A DNA stretch of 64,000 nucleotides from an uncultured Planctomycetaceae bacterium (GTDB lineage Bacteria > Planctomycetota > Planctomycetia > Planctomycetales > Planctomycetaceae). Position 1 is the stretch's first letter; every line of letters starts with the position of its first letter. Location: positions 62,001 through 126,000 of the forward strand of contig CALSLT010000013.1 in NCBI GenBank assembly GCA_943787265.1. Reading direction: 5' to 3'. The notes under the pieces were generated by a model, which saw only the letters and a list, made by a program, of their open reading frames with translations, searched no databases and was not told the DNA's origin. Positions 28,601-36,335 of this stretch are shown piece after piece. The translations under genes and the position numbers were made by a program.

Positions 28601-29765
28601 GGATAAACGCATCGTCAAGGACGTATTCAGCTCCAAGCACGACGCTGAGTTCATCGTCCGGAATGACTGTTTCCCACCGTTCGGCAAAACGATCAACGTC
28701 CATCTCCGGTGCATGAGCCCCGCACCAGGTTTCCAGAGCCGGCTGAACTTCGGGATGAAGCCCGGACTGTTGCCTGCACCAAAGGGCCAGAACTTCCATT
28801 GGACTCTGTTTGCCAATTCGGCCCAGTTCTTCCTGCTGCCGCTCCAGCACTCGGGCACTTTGAAGCAGCCAGTTTCTCCATCCAGACCAGCCAGCAATAT
28901 TTCGAGAGCCAGCACGCAGCGTAAAGATCAGTGCCGCTCGCTCGCGGTCATCATTTGATTGCAAAACGTCGACCAGCCGACCGGCGGCGTTCACGCCAGG
29001 CCATGCGCAAAGATCATCGAGCCATCGATGCCCGTCACCGTTCGTTGCTGATTCCCGATGTCGCCGCACGAGTTCATCCAGCACAGTCTCTTCATCAAGG
29101 CTTGCCGAAGTCTGTCCTTGCTGATTATCGAGCACTTCCTTGACGACGGCTTCGTCAGTTTCCCGCTGCTGCTCAATGTGAGATTCAAGGCGGTCCAGCG
29201 CGAGCGTCGTCTCCGAATCATCAACACAAAGCGTCCTGGCGTGCTTGACCGCCGACAGGACGAAACGACGATCCGAAGGGAAAAGCGGAACGTCAGCATC
29301 TTCCAGTATCTCTGCCAGCTCCACTTCGAGAGCCGCCGAGGTTCGTGGAGCTTCGCTCTGACGCGTGCCTGCAAACCGGGCATCAGCACTAATGGAAAGA
29401 GCGCTCGCAAGCCGCTTCAACGGATGTGCGAGCGTCGTCCACCCCAACTGGACATCCAGCGGCAGATCGGCAAGCAACGGAAACTGTTCGGCAAGCGTTT
29501 CCGTCGATGACAGCCGTTTGTCTCGTCGAGCGGCGTGTAGTTGAGCCGCGGCCGAGTGGCGAGCTGCCTGCACTCGGGGGGCCATGCCAGCAACCCCTGG
29601 ATCGCCATGCTGCAGCAACGCCTCGATCAACTCTCCACCATTCAATGGAGGTGTTGCAGCGGCTAGCCGCCCGAGAACGGGCAACGAATATTGCGAGTTC
29701 AACGCACCGTTTGCGGTGTATCGCGCAAGCTGATTCAACAGAACATTGGGATCAATATCTGCCAT
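22626..29765 (-). CDS. Giant polytopic membrane protein, unknown function
   Basis: 2,379 residues from the ATG at 29765 (GGGGA precedes it; 17 more codons are open upstream). Residues about 1-440 are soluble and mostly helical, Glu/Asp/Arg-rich, ending in a Pro-rich linker (APEPAQPIGPPPPSVW). From about 445 to the end the chain is almost wholly hydrophobic, with on the order of 50-60 predicted helices by eye (NWYMVAGVLMVIAGSSLLAW at the first). The start of this part recalls DUF2339-type predicted membrane proteins (helix, small cytosolic loop, AAILRGAAIGLLPINFMAIS), but no family was recognised with certainty. Internal similarity between blocks would have to be tested. It ends DRWRERFGGWE. 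The neighbouring minus-strand TolC-family gene lies 365 bases downstream; a link is not shown. Confidence 0.75.
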   Translation of the reverse strand: MADIDPNVLLNQLARYTANGALNSQYSLPVLGRLAAATPPLNGGELIEALLQHGDPGVAGMAPRVQAARHSAAAQLHAARRDKRLSSTETLAEQFPLLADLPLDVQLGWTTLAHPLKRLASALSISADARFAGTRQSEAPRTSAALEVELAEILEDADVPLFPSDRRFVLSAVKHARTLCVDDSETTLALDRLESHIEQQRETDEAVVKEVLDNQQGQTSASLDEETVLDELVRRHRESATNGDGHRWLDDLCAWPGVNAAGRLVDVLQSNDDRERAALIFTLRAGSRNIAGWSGWRNWLLQSARVLERQQEELGRIGKQSPMEVLALWCRQQSGLHPEVQPALETWCGAHAPEMDVDRFAERWETVIPDDELSVVLGAEYVLDDAFILDDEADATALSADLPQPSETESVQRAVASAASTHPVDLPKASAPEPAQPIGPPPPSVWRDHVQPFFVENWYMVAGVLMVIAGSSLLAWYTWDKHWAVRYTIMPTLLAGFTWALGAMATWVERQDEQFEGTAAILRGAAIGLLPINFMAISLLSNDQQVEQKVLVIPLLGMVYLSLGAWGLKTWCGRIHESLTWLLGGALLLLNSLVMLGPVAQAFAGVDGEQLNLIMGVGFHIGFAVMAGAVVRFSGSVLTPEMANGRRVPWFFGATLVVTFLQVFGWVHAYLKHLPHVWTYAPMVILTGWLVLLTERRARELTRRQSHLGGESFLGFALVLLGTLMGATHPEIRVLSFAMAGVVWIYQAVGRQSKIHEWIGLTILMLAVASIGMLDQFPQEWLPGLGLLAAASLGVLHHFFRLRELESISQSAIGVQVTVLMLTAIVAGLCQWRFQTPPIYTGECLLIIVAWFLWRAFRGNELRWVHSAMSVCALALLYLGCVDMEGRSLEGNTLVFGLSALSILWLGTLAVTRSTLLLRARSTVLWVYGSLAVAAMVLRVVVQHDAPASADWLHNWMDYLGPLLMAGVLVAATYFSRSLIPAMMAMVIVVILFPELKANFRATFDQFSWGTGLGSACSALGILVVSFPLRGAAFLKNLSEGDRFFDRTLFPLRRYDHKLFTWPLVASAVFLISRVDSWVLLKNLFADGVGLKTSIAIGVTSVCWTLVAVYAREYRRSAIGTYLGGLFLLISLFCGHWHLSGGPHWYGPVLTAGVVLQVLFLAYASQRARFEWVEPILIAPTRSMLSAGSVIAGSFCIVSLLGGRELETLLPLLTFVGGQLVWHGLRTKQQSFGGLLFFLIWVALLATAPGEQSLLFRLSVTRAFWPTIGLLLAVQITHLCLEIKPGIHDRLAPLLRPFNVVGSLLTVVIAVAAMTDSIFSVELSSTQFILVVATVVLTARAHHSALLGLISCLLSYLLVCHPELQDVGRFAIFERLELLTMPWRMSLLALSMAVAGHAGRLLSVRRPAILRGAFPESFFRTPDVAWVFIPAIAFAVLSTVYHSASVELREQLVQLVTPFVAASALAVIGWSWQNSRFYAIGTPLLTLGNIHIIRVFCGDYLRGDGQGLSEIHLVCLGLAASLLEATLLRRLVARETITAYLNRASLVLAVLVLSLLSANYFVHPDLAQISAFRFMVSGAMALLAGWYFRRAAREPADGEQEYVDWCEGFYHFGVTLAIWCAALLIPGLRQPATAIFAFGLPIAWFYFRSETDFRSGLDSGRRYRNSATVLSFTILAFYICRGLFQMILFPNEPIIQTDYYHLNAPLVMVVALILLRLHGLGGNAWLAFYGGLSLMVGSYFTLTLLPRTSPFDFPMAAAWCGIGLAHFWILFSTHRSPARTAIQRLAAIDEAQWFALRRSWGVCLQVVVQGLVLWGLTDWRANSLLVAPLLAASASVLIHHGLIRRSPVYFAIAGLQLLLALHMDFFVASWLPKDQVIWTVLAAQAVLLVAHQISLRFTPLPKMGTITLALSGLVFAHVLWHHPESVTGLVAVAICSVLTVLTPRPTLNARNNEERVLAAMILLVPVWLAFFSQTNLRDAGLSDAVRSWPLLVATAALFAMGTFARVFQEKLFVTYDQLDRPQPRLFDQTCQWMATFGAMANSVVLWVTFAITVVAQLLHYGRSFEVPTLMLTAGLFAALSAGWYFEGRLRQNMAPYIALQLSILAFFGVIRRHLLLTTDFWNFEYDVWASLVVSFGLAGSKQLFDLQPNKIRIPLLGTLFTLPVVALVWVLYHNLGTNVALLVVGLHSLMFTFMGKDDRQSPYHLIGVAGFVAFVLIVFWSKLELRVLYAYTVPVGMGVLVMLQLFRDRIHRDTRNRIRLVTIMTMLGSAGYYALVDDRYPVAFNLSLILLCLAAMGLGSFFRIRLYLTLGFSMLLVDLVTIVGKVLTGMERGIQMTAVGSVVLLIGIALVFGAIYYKTHQATLTASADRWRERFGGWE

Positions 29766-30087
29766 GTCATTCCCCGCTCTGGCGTATTCTGTTGAACCTG
29801 TCCGCGCAATATTCACCGCAGAAAGAGCTCAGCGCAGCGATCATCCGCCCCATCAGTCGGGCATAAACCAATCAAATCACAACAAAAACGATACCGGCAC
29901 TTCGACAACGGGCGAAAAAGCAGTCGAGGTATAACGCGTATGCAGCGGAATTACGAAAATCCCGTCGAATCAAGCTGGACGCCGGTTCGAAATTCAGGGG
30001 GCCACCACTCAAACGTGTGCTCATCACCAGGAAGGAGCGCAAATAAGCGTCGTCGCGAAACGGGGGGCGTTACTTTGAAAACGTCCC

Positions 30088-30714
30088 TTAGCTGTCTCGA
30101 TTGCTACGGTAGACCTCGATCAGCAACTCGTCGACTGACTTGGCTTTGGGCTTGCTCTCGATGGCGGCTTCGACCTTTTCGCGAGCTTCTGACGTGCTGT
30201 GGCCGAGGCTCAACATTGCTTCGTAAGCATCCTCAACAATCGATGGACGAGCCGCGGAACTGCCGGGCATGTCTCGATCAATCAGCAGCGCGAATTTCGC
30301 CATCTTTCGACGCAGCTTGGCGACGATCCGTTCGGCCATCGCCGCACCGATGCCAGGCAATGTGGTCAACTGCTTGACGTCCTGTTCCTCGATCGCGGTC
30401 GCGACTTCTCGAACGGGACGCACCATCGCACGCAGAGCTTTCTTGACACCAACGCCGTCGACCTGGCAGATGATTCCGAAGAATTCCTTCTCCGCATCGT
30501 TCATGAAGCCAACCATCCGCGGAGTCAGTCGTCCCTGCTGAGGATTGCCGTCCAGGTACTCAATCGTCCGCAGGCTGACTTCCTGATTGATCAGCGGCTG
30601 CAGTTGCCTGCGCACAAACTCCGGAATCAGTACTTCGTATTCGAACGGCCCCGCAGAGATCGTCGCTGCCGTGTCGCCAAGTTGAACCAGTTGCCCCGTG
30701 ATCCTCGTGATCAT
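30088..30714 (-). CDS. ruvA: Holliday junction branch migration protein RuvA
   Basis: 208 residues, the usual length. Domain I (OB fold): [20 protein letters not shown] and the acidic-pin region. Domain II has two helix-hairpin-helix motifs: [17 protein letters not shown] near residue 82 and [20 protein letters not shown] near 115. Domain III at 155-203 ([20 protein letters not shown]) contacts RuvB. RuvA binds four-way junctions and loads RuvB. ruvB and ruvC are not adjacent here, so the cluster is split. It follows the zinc-ribbon gene by 51 bases on the same strand. Confidence 0.96.
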   Translation of the reverse strand: MITRITGQLVQLGDTAATISAGPFEYEVLIPEFVRRQLQPLINQEVSLRTIEYLDGNPQQGRLTPRMVGFMNDAEKEFFGIICQVDGVGVKKALRAMVRPVREVATAIEEQDVKQLTTLPGIGAAMAERIVAKLRRKMAKFALLIDRDMPGSSAARPSIVEDAYEAMLSLGHSTSEAREKVEAAIESKPKAKSVDELLIEVYRSNRDS

Positions 30715-30765
30715 TCAAAAATCCGTTCGATGTTGAGTGTTCAATGTTGGCTTTTCGAGCTTCGA

Positions 30766-31185
30766 TCAGCCCTCGCTGTGGATATTAAACCATCGTTCGC
30801 AATATCCACACTTAACATCCCCGCTGGGCGAAACATCAGCATCCTTGCCAAGAGCCGCGCCGCAATTCGGGCAGTCATAGCCGACTTTCGATGTCGAAGC
30901 CTCAGCAGTGTCAGACGAAGAGCCACGCTCTGGCTGATTCCCTGCGAGCCCCTTCTGCATTTCCTTAAGCTTCTCGGCCATGAGACGCGGATCGCCGATC
31001 TTCCCGGCTCCGACAAAAATCCCGACGCCCGTCAGGACAAACGTCAACGCGACGAAGCTGCCGAAAACTCGAAAGAAAAGCGGCGGCGAGTGAAACGCTC
31101 CAAACGGCGCTGACCAAAGAAAAATTAAAACAGTCATCCCGATCCCAAACGGAATGATCGCCATCAGTCGGGGAAACAGGCTCAT
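30766..31185 (-). CDS. Small membrane protein with C-terminal zinc ribbon
   Basis: 139 residues. Two membrane helices at about 8-28 and 37-57 (LMAIIPFGIGMTVLIFLWSA and VFGSFVALTFVLTGVGIFVG), a hydrophilic linker, then a zinc ribbon: CPNCGAALGKDA...KCGYCERWFN near residues 105-135, four cysteines in two CxxC pairs. The family is not named; such proteins may bind nucleic acid or protein at the membrane. It is followed by ruvA and preceded by a terminator. Confidence 0.72.
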   Translation of the reverse strand: MSLFPRLMAIIPFGIGMTVLIFLWSAPFGAFHSPPLFFRVFGSFVALTFVLTGVGIFVGAGKIGDPRLMAEKLKEMQKGLAGNQPERGSSSDTAEASTSKVGYDCPNCGAALGKDADVSPSGDVKCGYCERWFNIHSEG

Positions 31186-31236
31186 AAGATTGACGCTTTC
31201 TTAACCGGAGAACGAAGAACCCGGAGCATAAACAAA

Positions 31237-31268
31237 GAAGCGGAGGCCTTCGAGAAGGTCTCCGCTTC
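31237..31268 (-). terminator. Rho-independent terminator of pilT
   Basis: GAAGCGGAGGCCTTC pairs with GAAGGTCTCCGCTTC (15 positions, one G-T wobble) around a tight loop. On the minus strand it is followed by TTTGTTTATG, a moderately T-rich tract. It begins about 30 bases after the pilT stop. Confidence 0.8.
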
Positions 31269-31300
31269 AACGCGTGTCTTCTGAGGTGGTTCAGCAGGCG

Positions 31301-32446
31301 CTACAGAATCGCTGCCCCTTTGACGTCGATCCCCTTCAGTCGCATTTTGAGTTCTTCGACGTTCGGAGAAACCTCGAACGCTGCCGCTCGACTGATGAAT
31401 TCCCTCTGGATGAAATCGTACAGGCTGTCATTAAAGAGCTGCATGCCGTCTTCGGCCCCGATGCGAATGGCCGCGTGAAGCTTGGTGTCTTCCCCCTTTT
31501 CGACGAGTTTCCTCACCATCGCGTTGAACAGCAGAATCTCGATGATCGGGACTCGCGGCGGGAGATCGACAATCGTCTTGAGAAGTTTCTGGCCGACGAT
31601 CGCTTTCATGCTCATGCCAATCGCGGCTCGAATCGCCGTGTGCATGTCAGCGGGAAACAGGTCGATGATACGCGGAATCGTTCCCGGAGCGCTCGAAGCG
31701 TGAATCGTACCGAACACAAGGTGCCCGGTTTCGGCCGCGTGAATCGCGGTTTCAAACGTATCGCGGTCTCGCATTTCGCCGACGAGAATGATGTCGGGAT
31801 CTTCACGCACGGCATGCTTCATCGCCACGTGGAAGTCACAGACGTCCTGCCCAAGTTCCCGCTGGTTGATCAGACACTGATCCGAGGTAAACACAAATTC
31901 GATCGGATCCTCGACCGTGAGAATGTGCTTATTCATATTCTGGTTGATCCAGTTGAGCATCGACCCGATCGTCGTACTCTTACCAGACCCCGTCACACCA
32001 GCCAGCAGCACCATCCCCTGGTCAAATTTGCAGAGTTCTTCCATCAGTGGTGGAAGGCAGAGCTTCTCGAACGGCGGGATCGACCGTTCGATCTTTCGAG
32101 CCACCATGCCGACTTTTCCGAGTTGCGTCAGCAGGTTGATACGGAAACGCCACGGCTCGCCCTTATGTTCCACAACTTTTGCATAGTCAGCGCCGCCATC
32201 TCTATGAAAGATGTCGAGATTTCGCTGGTCCAGCATCGGAAAGCAGAGCTTGATCATGCCTTCTTCAGTGATCGGCGGCATTTTAAGCGGTGTCAAAGTC
32301 CCTCGGATTCGAAAAATCGGCGGCGACCCCACCTGTAAATGAACGTCCGAGCAATTGTGTTCGATGGACGCCCGAAAAATCTTGTCAATCTCCAGTTCTT
32401 TTCCGGTCTCGAAAGTCGAATCCGTCCACTCGTAAATCTTCACCAT
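31301..32446 (-). CDS. pilT: PilT-type twitching motility ATPase
   Basis: 381 residues. The N-terminal PAS-like domain has SDVHLQVGSPPIFRIRGTL. The ATPase core has Walker A GVTGSGKST near residue 150, the Asp box (LTVEDPIEFVF), Walker B DIILVGEMRDRDTFETAIHA near 215, and the His box HLVFGTIHASSA. RIIDLFPADM follows. This secretion-family ATPase powers pilus retraction. A second look at the C-terminal AIRNLIRE retraction motif shows a degenerate version (KLHAAIRIGAEDGMQLFNDS). No other pilus gene is in the window. Confidence 0.92.
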   Translation of the reverse strand: MVKIYEWTDSTFETGKELEIDKIFRASIEHNCSDVHLQVGSPPIFRIRGTLTPLKMPPITEEGMIKLCFPMLDQRNLDIFHRDGGADYAKVVEHKGEPWRFRINLLTQLGKVGMVARKIERSIPPFEKLCLPPLMEELCKFDQGMVLLAGVTGSGKSTTIGSMLNWINQNMNKHILTVEDPIEFVFTSDQCLINQRELGQDVCDFHVAMKHAVREDPDIILVGEMRDRDTFETAIHAAETGHLVFGTIHASSAPGTIPRIIDLFPADMHTAIRAAIGMSMKAIVGQKLLKTIVDLPPRVPIIEILLFNAMVRKLVEKGEDTKLHAAIRIGAEDGMQLFNDSLYDFIQREFISRAAAFEVSPNVEELKMRLKGIDVKGAAIL

Positions 32447-32539
32447 GTCATTTTACCTTGACTGTTGTCTGGTCTGAGTTGAATCGGCAGGCGGCGGCAT
32501 CAATCACCAAATCCTGAACCAGTCATCTCGAAATTCGAA

Positions 32540-33319
32540 CTACTGAACCATCAATCGGACGGGAACACCACGCTCCGCCATATATTGTTTCGTCTCTTCG
32601 ATCGTGTACTCGCCAAAGTGGAAAATGCTCGCCGCCAGCGCCGCAGAAGCTTTTCCTTCAGTCACTGCCTCAAACATATGATGAGGCGATCCTGCTCCGC
32701 CACTGGCCACAACAGGAACGCCGACCGCTTCGGAAACTGCTCGCGTAATCTCGATATCAAAGCCGTCCTTGGTTCCGTCGGCATCCATGCACGTCAGCAC
32801 GATTTCGCCAGCTCCCAGCCGCTCGACTTCCTGAGCCCACCCAACCACTTCCAGCCCTGTGGGAATCCGGCCTCCATTGATATGCACATCCCACAATTCA
32901 GAACCGTCGTCCTGTTTGATTCGTTTCGGATCAATGTTTACGACGATGCACTGGCTGCCGAATCGAAGCGCCGCTTCTTTAACGAAATCGGGATCAGTCA
33001 CCGCTGCCGAGTTAATCGACACTTTGTCGCAGCCGGCGCTGAGCAACGTGCGAATATCTTCGAGCGTACGAATCCCGCCGCCCACCGTCAGGGGCATGAA
33101 CACAACTTCCGACGTCCGACTGACGACGTCCAGGATGATGTCCCGCTCTTCATGACTGGCCGTGATGTCAAGAAACACCAGCTCGTCGGCACCTTCTGCT
33201 TCGTATCGAGAAGCAATCGCGACGGGATCTCCAGCGTCCTGAAGGTTCAGAAAGTTAACGCCCTTAACGACACGTCCGCCGTGAACATCAAGGCACGGAA
33301 TAATTCGCTTAGCAAGCAT
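32540..33319 (-). CDS. hisF: Imidazole glycerol phosphate synthase cyclase subunit HisF
   Basis: 259 residues from the ATG at 33319 ([20 protein letters not shown]), matching the conserved family start; an in-frame extension to 33421 does not match and is rejected. The phosphate and catalytic Asp sites are visible: [15 protein letters not shown] (first catalytic Asp), [26 protein letters not shown] and [14 protein letters not shown] (second catalytic Asp), [12 protein letters not shown]. HisF forms imidazole glycerol phosphate in histidine biosynthesis with HisH. No hisH or other his gene is near, as in many genomes with scattered his genes. Confidence 0.96.
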   Translation of the reverse strand: MLAKRIIPCLDVHGGRVVKGVNFLNLQDAGDPVAIASRYEAEGADELVFLDITASHEERDIILDVVSRTSEVVFMPLTVGGGIRTLEDIRTLLSAGCDKVSINSAAVTDPDFVKEAALRFGSQCIVVNIDPKRIKQDDGSELWDVHINGGRIPTGLEVVGWAQEVERLGAGEIVLTCMDADGTKDGFDIEITRAVSEAVGVPVVASGGAGSPHHMFEAVTEGKASAALAASIFHFGEYTIEETKQYMAERGVPVRLMVQ

Positions 33320-33457
33320 CTTGAGCTGTCGATTCTGAACGAAAAGAAGTCCGGCGGAACCTGATCGGCTCCCGAAAGAAATGAACCCGTCCAATTTAGG
33401 CCTGTTCCCTCGAACCGTCAATCACCTGTCCCGGCAGGAGCCGATTCGAGCGAAAGT

Positions 33458-34798
33458 CTACAACTTCCCTGACAGGCGATATCCCTGGCGAGACGCGTCG
33501 AACATCTCGTCCAGCCAGCGAACTCCGATCCCAGCTCGCTCCGAAACAGCTATCGCTCCGTTCGTGATCTCAACCGTCGTGTCGATCAAATGCGGATACA
33601 GCGTCGCGATATGAGCCCGCACAGTTTCCTGGTACGTGACTCCGGGAACCGACGCGGCGATGTTCAAACCAGCAAACAAAGTCAACGGCCCCGTGCAGTC
33701 GTGCATTAAAACCGGAACGTTGTGCAGCTGAGCCAGCTCGGCAATCCGGCGAGACTCGCTGATGCCCCCCACCCAGGTCGGATCGATCATGACGTAGTCC
33801 GCAGCGTGACCTTCCAGAACCTGCCGATACTGCTCCCGCGTGACGAGCATTTCGCTGACGGCCAGCGGGACTCCCGCATCCGCTCGAAACGCCGCGAGTG
33901 TTTTCACATTGTCCGTCCGCACGACGTCTTCCATCCAAAGTGGCTGAACTTCGCGCATCCCACGAGCAATCGACAGCCCCGCCGCCAGTGAGAAGAAGCC
34001 GTGCCCGTCCAACATGACGTCGATGTCGTTTCCAACTCGTTCACGAATGGCTCGAAACGGAGCGACGCCACGTTCGACATCCTTCGCGCTGATTCGCTGC
34101 CCGCCCGACTCGCGATAAACGGCGTCAAAGGCCCACAGCTTCATCGCTCCGTAACCAAGTTCCAGCAACTCTTCCGCCAGATCACCCGGTCGGTTGATAC
34201 AATTCCAGTTGTCCTCGAGCGGGCCGGGCTTACCGGGATCCCCATGCCCAGGCCAACCAGCGAACGTCGATGAGCCAGCCGTTCGCCGGCCATAGAACGG
34301 ACCACCACAACTATTGTAAACCGGAACCGCATCCCGCACCGGACCGCCGAGTAACCTCCACACCGGCCGCTCGCAAAGCTGCCCGGCAATATCCCACAAA
34401 GCCAGATCAATCGCCGACAAAGCCCGCAGCTCTGCCCCGACACCTCCGAACGCAATGCACCGTTCGTACAGAAACCGCCAGTGACTCTCGATGGCCGCCG
34501 CGTCGGAACCGATCAGCCGATTCGCCATCCAGTCGTGAATGACCGCCGCGGCTGCTTCCGGTAAATAATAAGTCTCACCATGCCCAATAACCGACTCCCC
34601 ACCGACCGTCCCAGCATCAGTATGTACCCGCAACGCCAGCATGCCGGGCATCACGTCGTAAGGAACGACCGTCTCCAGAGCCGTAATCCTCGGCCCCCGC
34701 GTGTAGGCATGCTCCTGCGTCGGACCGGACGCCAACTTGCGAGCGTCATCCGCCGTCAACGATCCACCCTGCCCCGTCGAAACATCCTGTGACGTCAT
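33458..34798 (-). CDS. Enolase-superfamily (mandelate racemase/muconate lactonizing) dehydratase, intact
   Basis: 446 residues, complete. N-terminal capping domain (PRITALETVVPYDVMPGMLA), then the barrel with DVMLDGHGFF near residue 265, MEDVV near 290, AVSEML near 315 and MHDCTGPLTLFAGL near 375. These give the three metal carboxylates (Asp, Glu, Glu) and the catalytic His pair expected of a galactonate-type dehydratase. The start ATG overlaps the stop of the upstream DUF1501 gene by 4 bases (ATGA), so they are translationally coupled. It is a distant relative of the broken copies at 7343-7546 and 12019-13199 and lacks their shared C-terminus. Confidence 0.88.
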   Translation of the reverse strand: MTSQDVSTGQGGSLTADDARKLASGPTQEHAYTRGPRITALETVVPYDVMPGMLALRVHTDAGTVGGESVIGHGETYYLPEAAAAVIHDWMANRLIGSDAAAIESHWRFLYERCIAFGGVGAELRALSAIDLALWDIAGQLCERPVWRLLGGPVRDAVPVYNSCGGPFYGRRTAGSSTFAGWPGHGDPGKPGPLEDNWNCINRPGDLAEELLELGYGAMKLWAFDAVYRESGGQRISAKDVERGVAPFRAIRERVGNDIDVMLDGHGFFSLAAGLSIARGMREVQPLWMEDVVRTDNVKTLAAFRADAGVPLAVSEMLVTREQYRQVLEGHAADYVMIDPTWVGGISESRRIAELAQLHNVPVLMHDCTGPLTLFAGLNIAASVPGVTYQETVRAHIATLYPHLIDTTVEITNGAIAVSERAGIGVRWLDEMFDASRQGYRLSGKL

Positions 34799-36264
34799 GC
34801 CAAAACTCCATCAACGACTTCGCCATGCACATCGGTCAGGCGGTAGTGGCGGCCCTGGAACTTGAAGGTGTGCCGCGTGTGGTCGACGCCGAGCAGGTGC
34901 ATCAGAGTTGCCTGGAAGTCGTGGACGTGGACCTGGTCTTTCACGACGTTGTAGCCGTACTCGTCGGTTTCGCCGTAAGCGAAGCCTTTCTTCACGCCGC
35001 CGCCAGCCATCCAGATTGAATAGCAGTACGGGTGATGGTCCCGCCCGTGTTTCTGTTTGTTATTGATGTCGCCCTGCCCGAATGGCGTCCGGCCGAACTC
35101 GCCACCCCAGATGACCAGCGTGTCTTCCAGCAGGCCTCGCTGTTTCAGATCTTTGACCAATGCCGCCGACGGTTGATCTGTGTCGATACATTGCTGCTCC
35201 AACTGCGTCGGCAGATTGGAATGCTGATCCCAGCCACTGTGCATCAATTGGATGAATTTCACGCCTCGTTCTGCCAGCCGACAAGCCATCAGACAGTTCG
35301 ACGCAAACGATCCTTGAGTAGAAACCTGAGGACCGTACATATCGAGAACGTGCTTCGACTCGCTGGCGAGATCGACCGCTTCGGGCATTGCCGCCTGCAT
35401 TCGATAAGCCATTTCGTACTGAGCAATCCGAGTCTGAATCTCGGGATCGCCGACCTGAGCAAACTTCTGCTCGTTCAGCTTCGCCAGCCCGTCAAGCAGC
35501 GTTCGCTTTGTCTCGCGAGTCAGCCCCGCAGGATCGTCGAGGTAGAGCACCGGGCTCCCGCCTTGCCGAAACTTCACGCCCTGAAATTTCGACGGCAGAA
35601 AACCGCTGCTCCAGTAAAAGTCGTAAAACAACTGACCACAACTTCCCTCGCGGTCACGCGACGTAAGCACGCAATAAGTCGGCATGTTTTCGTTGTCGCT
35701 GCCGAGTCCGTATGCAGTCCAGGCTCCCGCGCTCGGTCGCCCCGGCTGCTCAGCTCCGGTCAGTAGAAACGTCATCGCTGGCGCGTGATTCACGGCTTCG
35801 GTCTTCATTGTGTGGATCATGCAGATGTCGTCGACGATCGACGCAGTATGCGGCATGAAGTCGCTGATCCATCGCCCGCTCTTTCCGTGCTGCTTAAACG
35901 GTGCACGAGGCCCCAGACACGGTTTACTTTTCCCCTGAGTCATCGTCGAGAGCTTCTGACTCTTGTGGATCGACTCGGGAATCTCTTCGCCGCGGCGTTT
36001 GGCCAGAATTGGCTTATAATCAAACAAGTCGGTGTGAGACGGCGCTCCGCTCTGCATGAGCCAGATCACGCGTTTGACCTTCGGCTCGTGATGCGGAAGC
36101 CCCGGCAAGCCGCCAGAACCAGACAACACCTTTCCCGCCGTCTCGGCCGCAGCATCCTTCTCCAGCAAAGAAGAAAGCGCCAACGCTCCAAGGCTGACGC
36201 CGCCGGCAGCCGACAAGAGCTCACGCCGAGTCGTCGCTTCAACAGATTGCTCAATCAATCCCAT
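34795..36264 (-). CDS. DUF1501 domain protein with Tat-type leader
   Basis: 489 residues. Strong ribosome-binding site GAGGAG seven bases upstream. The leader TTRRELLSAAGGVSLGALAL is Tat-type. The DUF1501 core shows RVIWLMQSGAPSHTDLFDYK, RRGEEIP, ERGVKFIQLMHSGWDQHSNL, TLVIWGGEFGRTPFGQGDIN and GRDHHPYCYSIWMAGGGVKK. It differs from the copy at 1287-2732 in being paired with an enolase-superfamily enzyme (4-base overlap) and not with a PSCyt1 protein, an unusual arrangement. Function unknown. Confidence 0.9.
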   Translation of the reverse strand: MGLIEQSVEATTRRELLSAAGGVSLGALALSSLLEKDAAAETAGKVLSGSGGLPGLPHHEPKVKRVIWLMQSGAPSHTDLFDYKPILAKRRGEEIPESIHKSQKLSTMTQGKSKPCLGPRAPFKQHGKSGRWISDFMPHTASIVDDICMIHTMKTEAVNHAPAMTFLLTGAEQPGRPSAGAWTAYGLGSDNENMPTYCVLTSRDREGSCGQLFYDFYWSSGFLPSKFQGVKFRQGGSPVLYLDDPAGLTRETKRTLLDGLAKLNEQKFAQVGDPEIQTRIAQYEMAYRMQAAMPEAVDLASESKHVLDMYGPQVSTQGSFASNCLMACRLAERGVKFIQLMHSGWDQHSNLPTQLEQQCIDTDQPSAALVKDLKQRGLLEDTLVIWGGEFGRTPFGQGDINNKQKHGRDHHPYCYSIWMAGGGVKKGFAYGETDEYGYNVVKDQVHVHDFQATLMHLLGVDHTRHTFKFQGRHYRLTDVHGEVVDGVLA

Positions 36265-36265
36265 C

Positions 36266-36330
36266 GACTTTCTCCTCGTCCTCTGCGTTTCAAAACTCTC
36301 CGACCTCTGCGTTCAAAATCTTTCCGACCT
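36266..36330. repeat. CTCTGCGTT-word intergenic repeat, short copy
   Basis: CTCTGCGTT occurs twice within 35 bases, each followed by a CAAAA-like run, between the Tdi1-like gene and the DUF1501 gene. It resembles the half-sites of the longer copies at 44107, 46688 and 55019. Confidence 0.4.
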
Positions 36331-36335
36331 GAACT

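Noticed and set aside
28038..28958. Open reading frame of 306 codons on the plus strand
   Set aside because: Antisense to the giant membrane protein; hydrophobic codons read backwards explain it.
31274..32338. Open reading frame of 354 codons on the plus strand
   Set aside because: It is antisense to pilT, whose ATPase motifs are complete; the plus frame has no recognisable motif.
33320..33421. Upstream extension of hisF
   Set aside because: HisF proteins begin [11 protein letters not shown]; the extra 34 residues have no counterpart.
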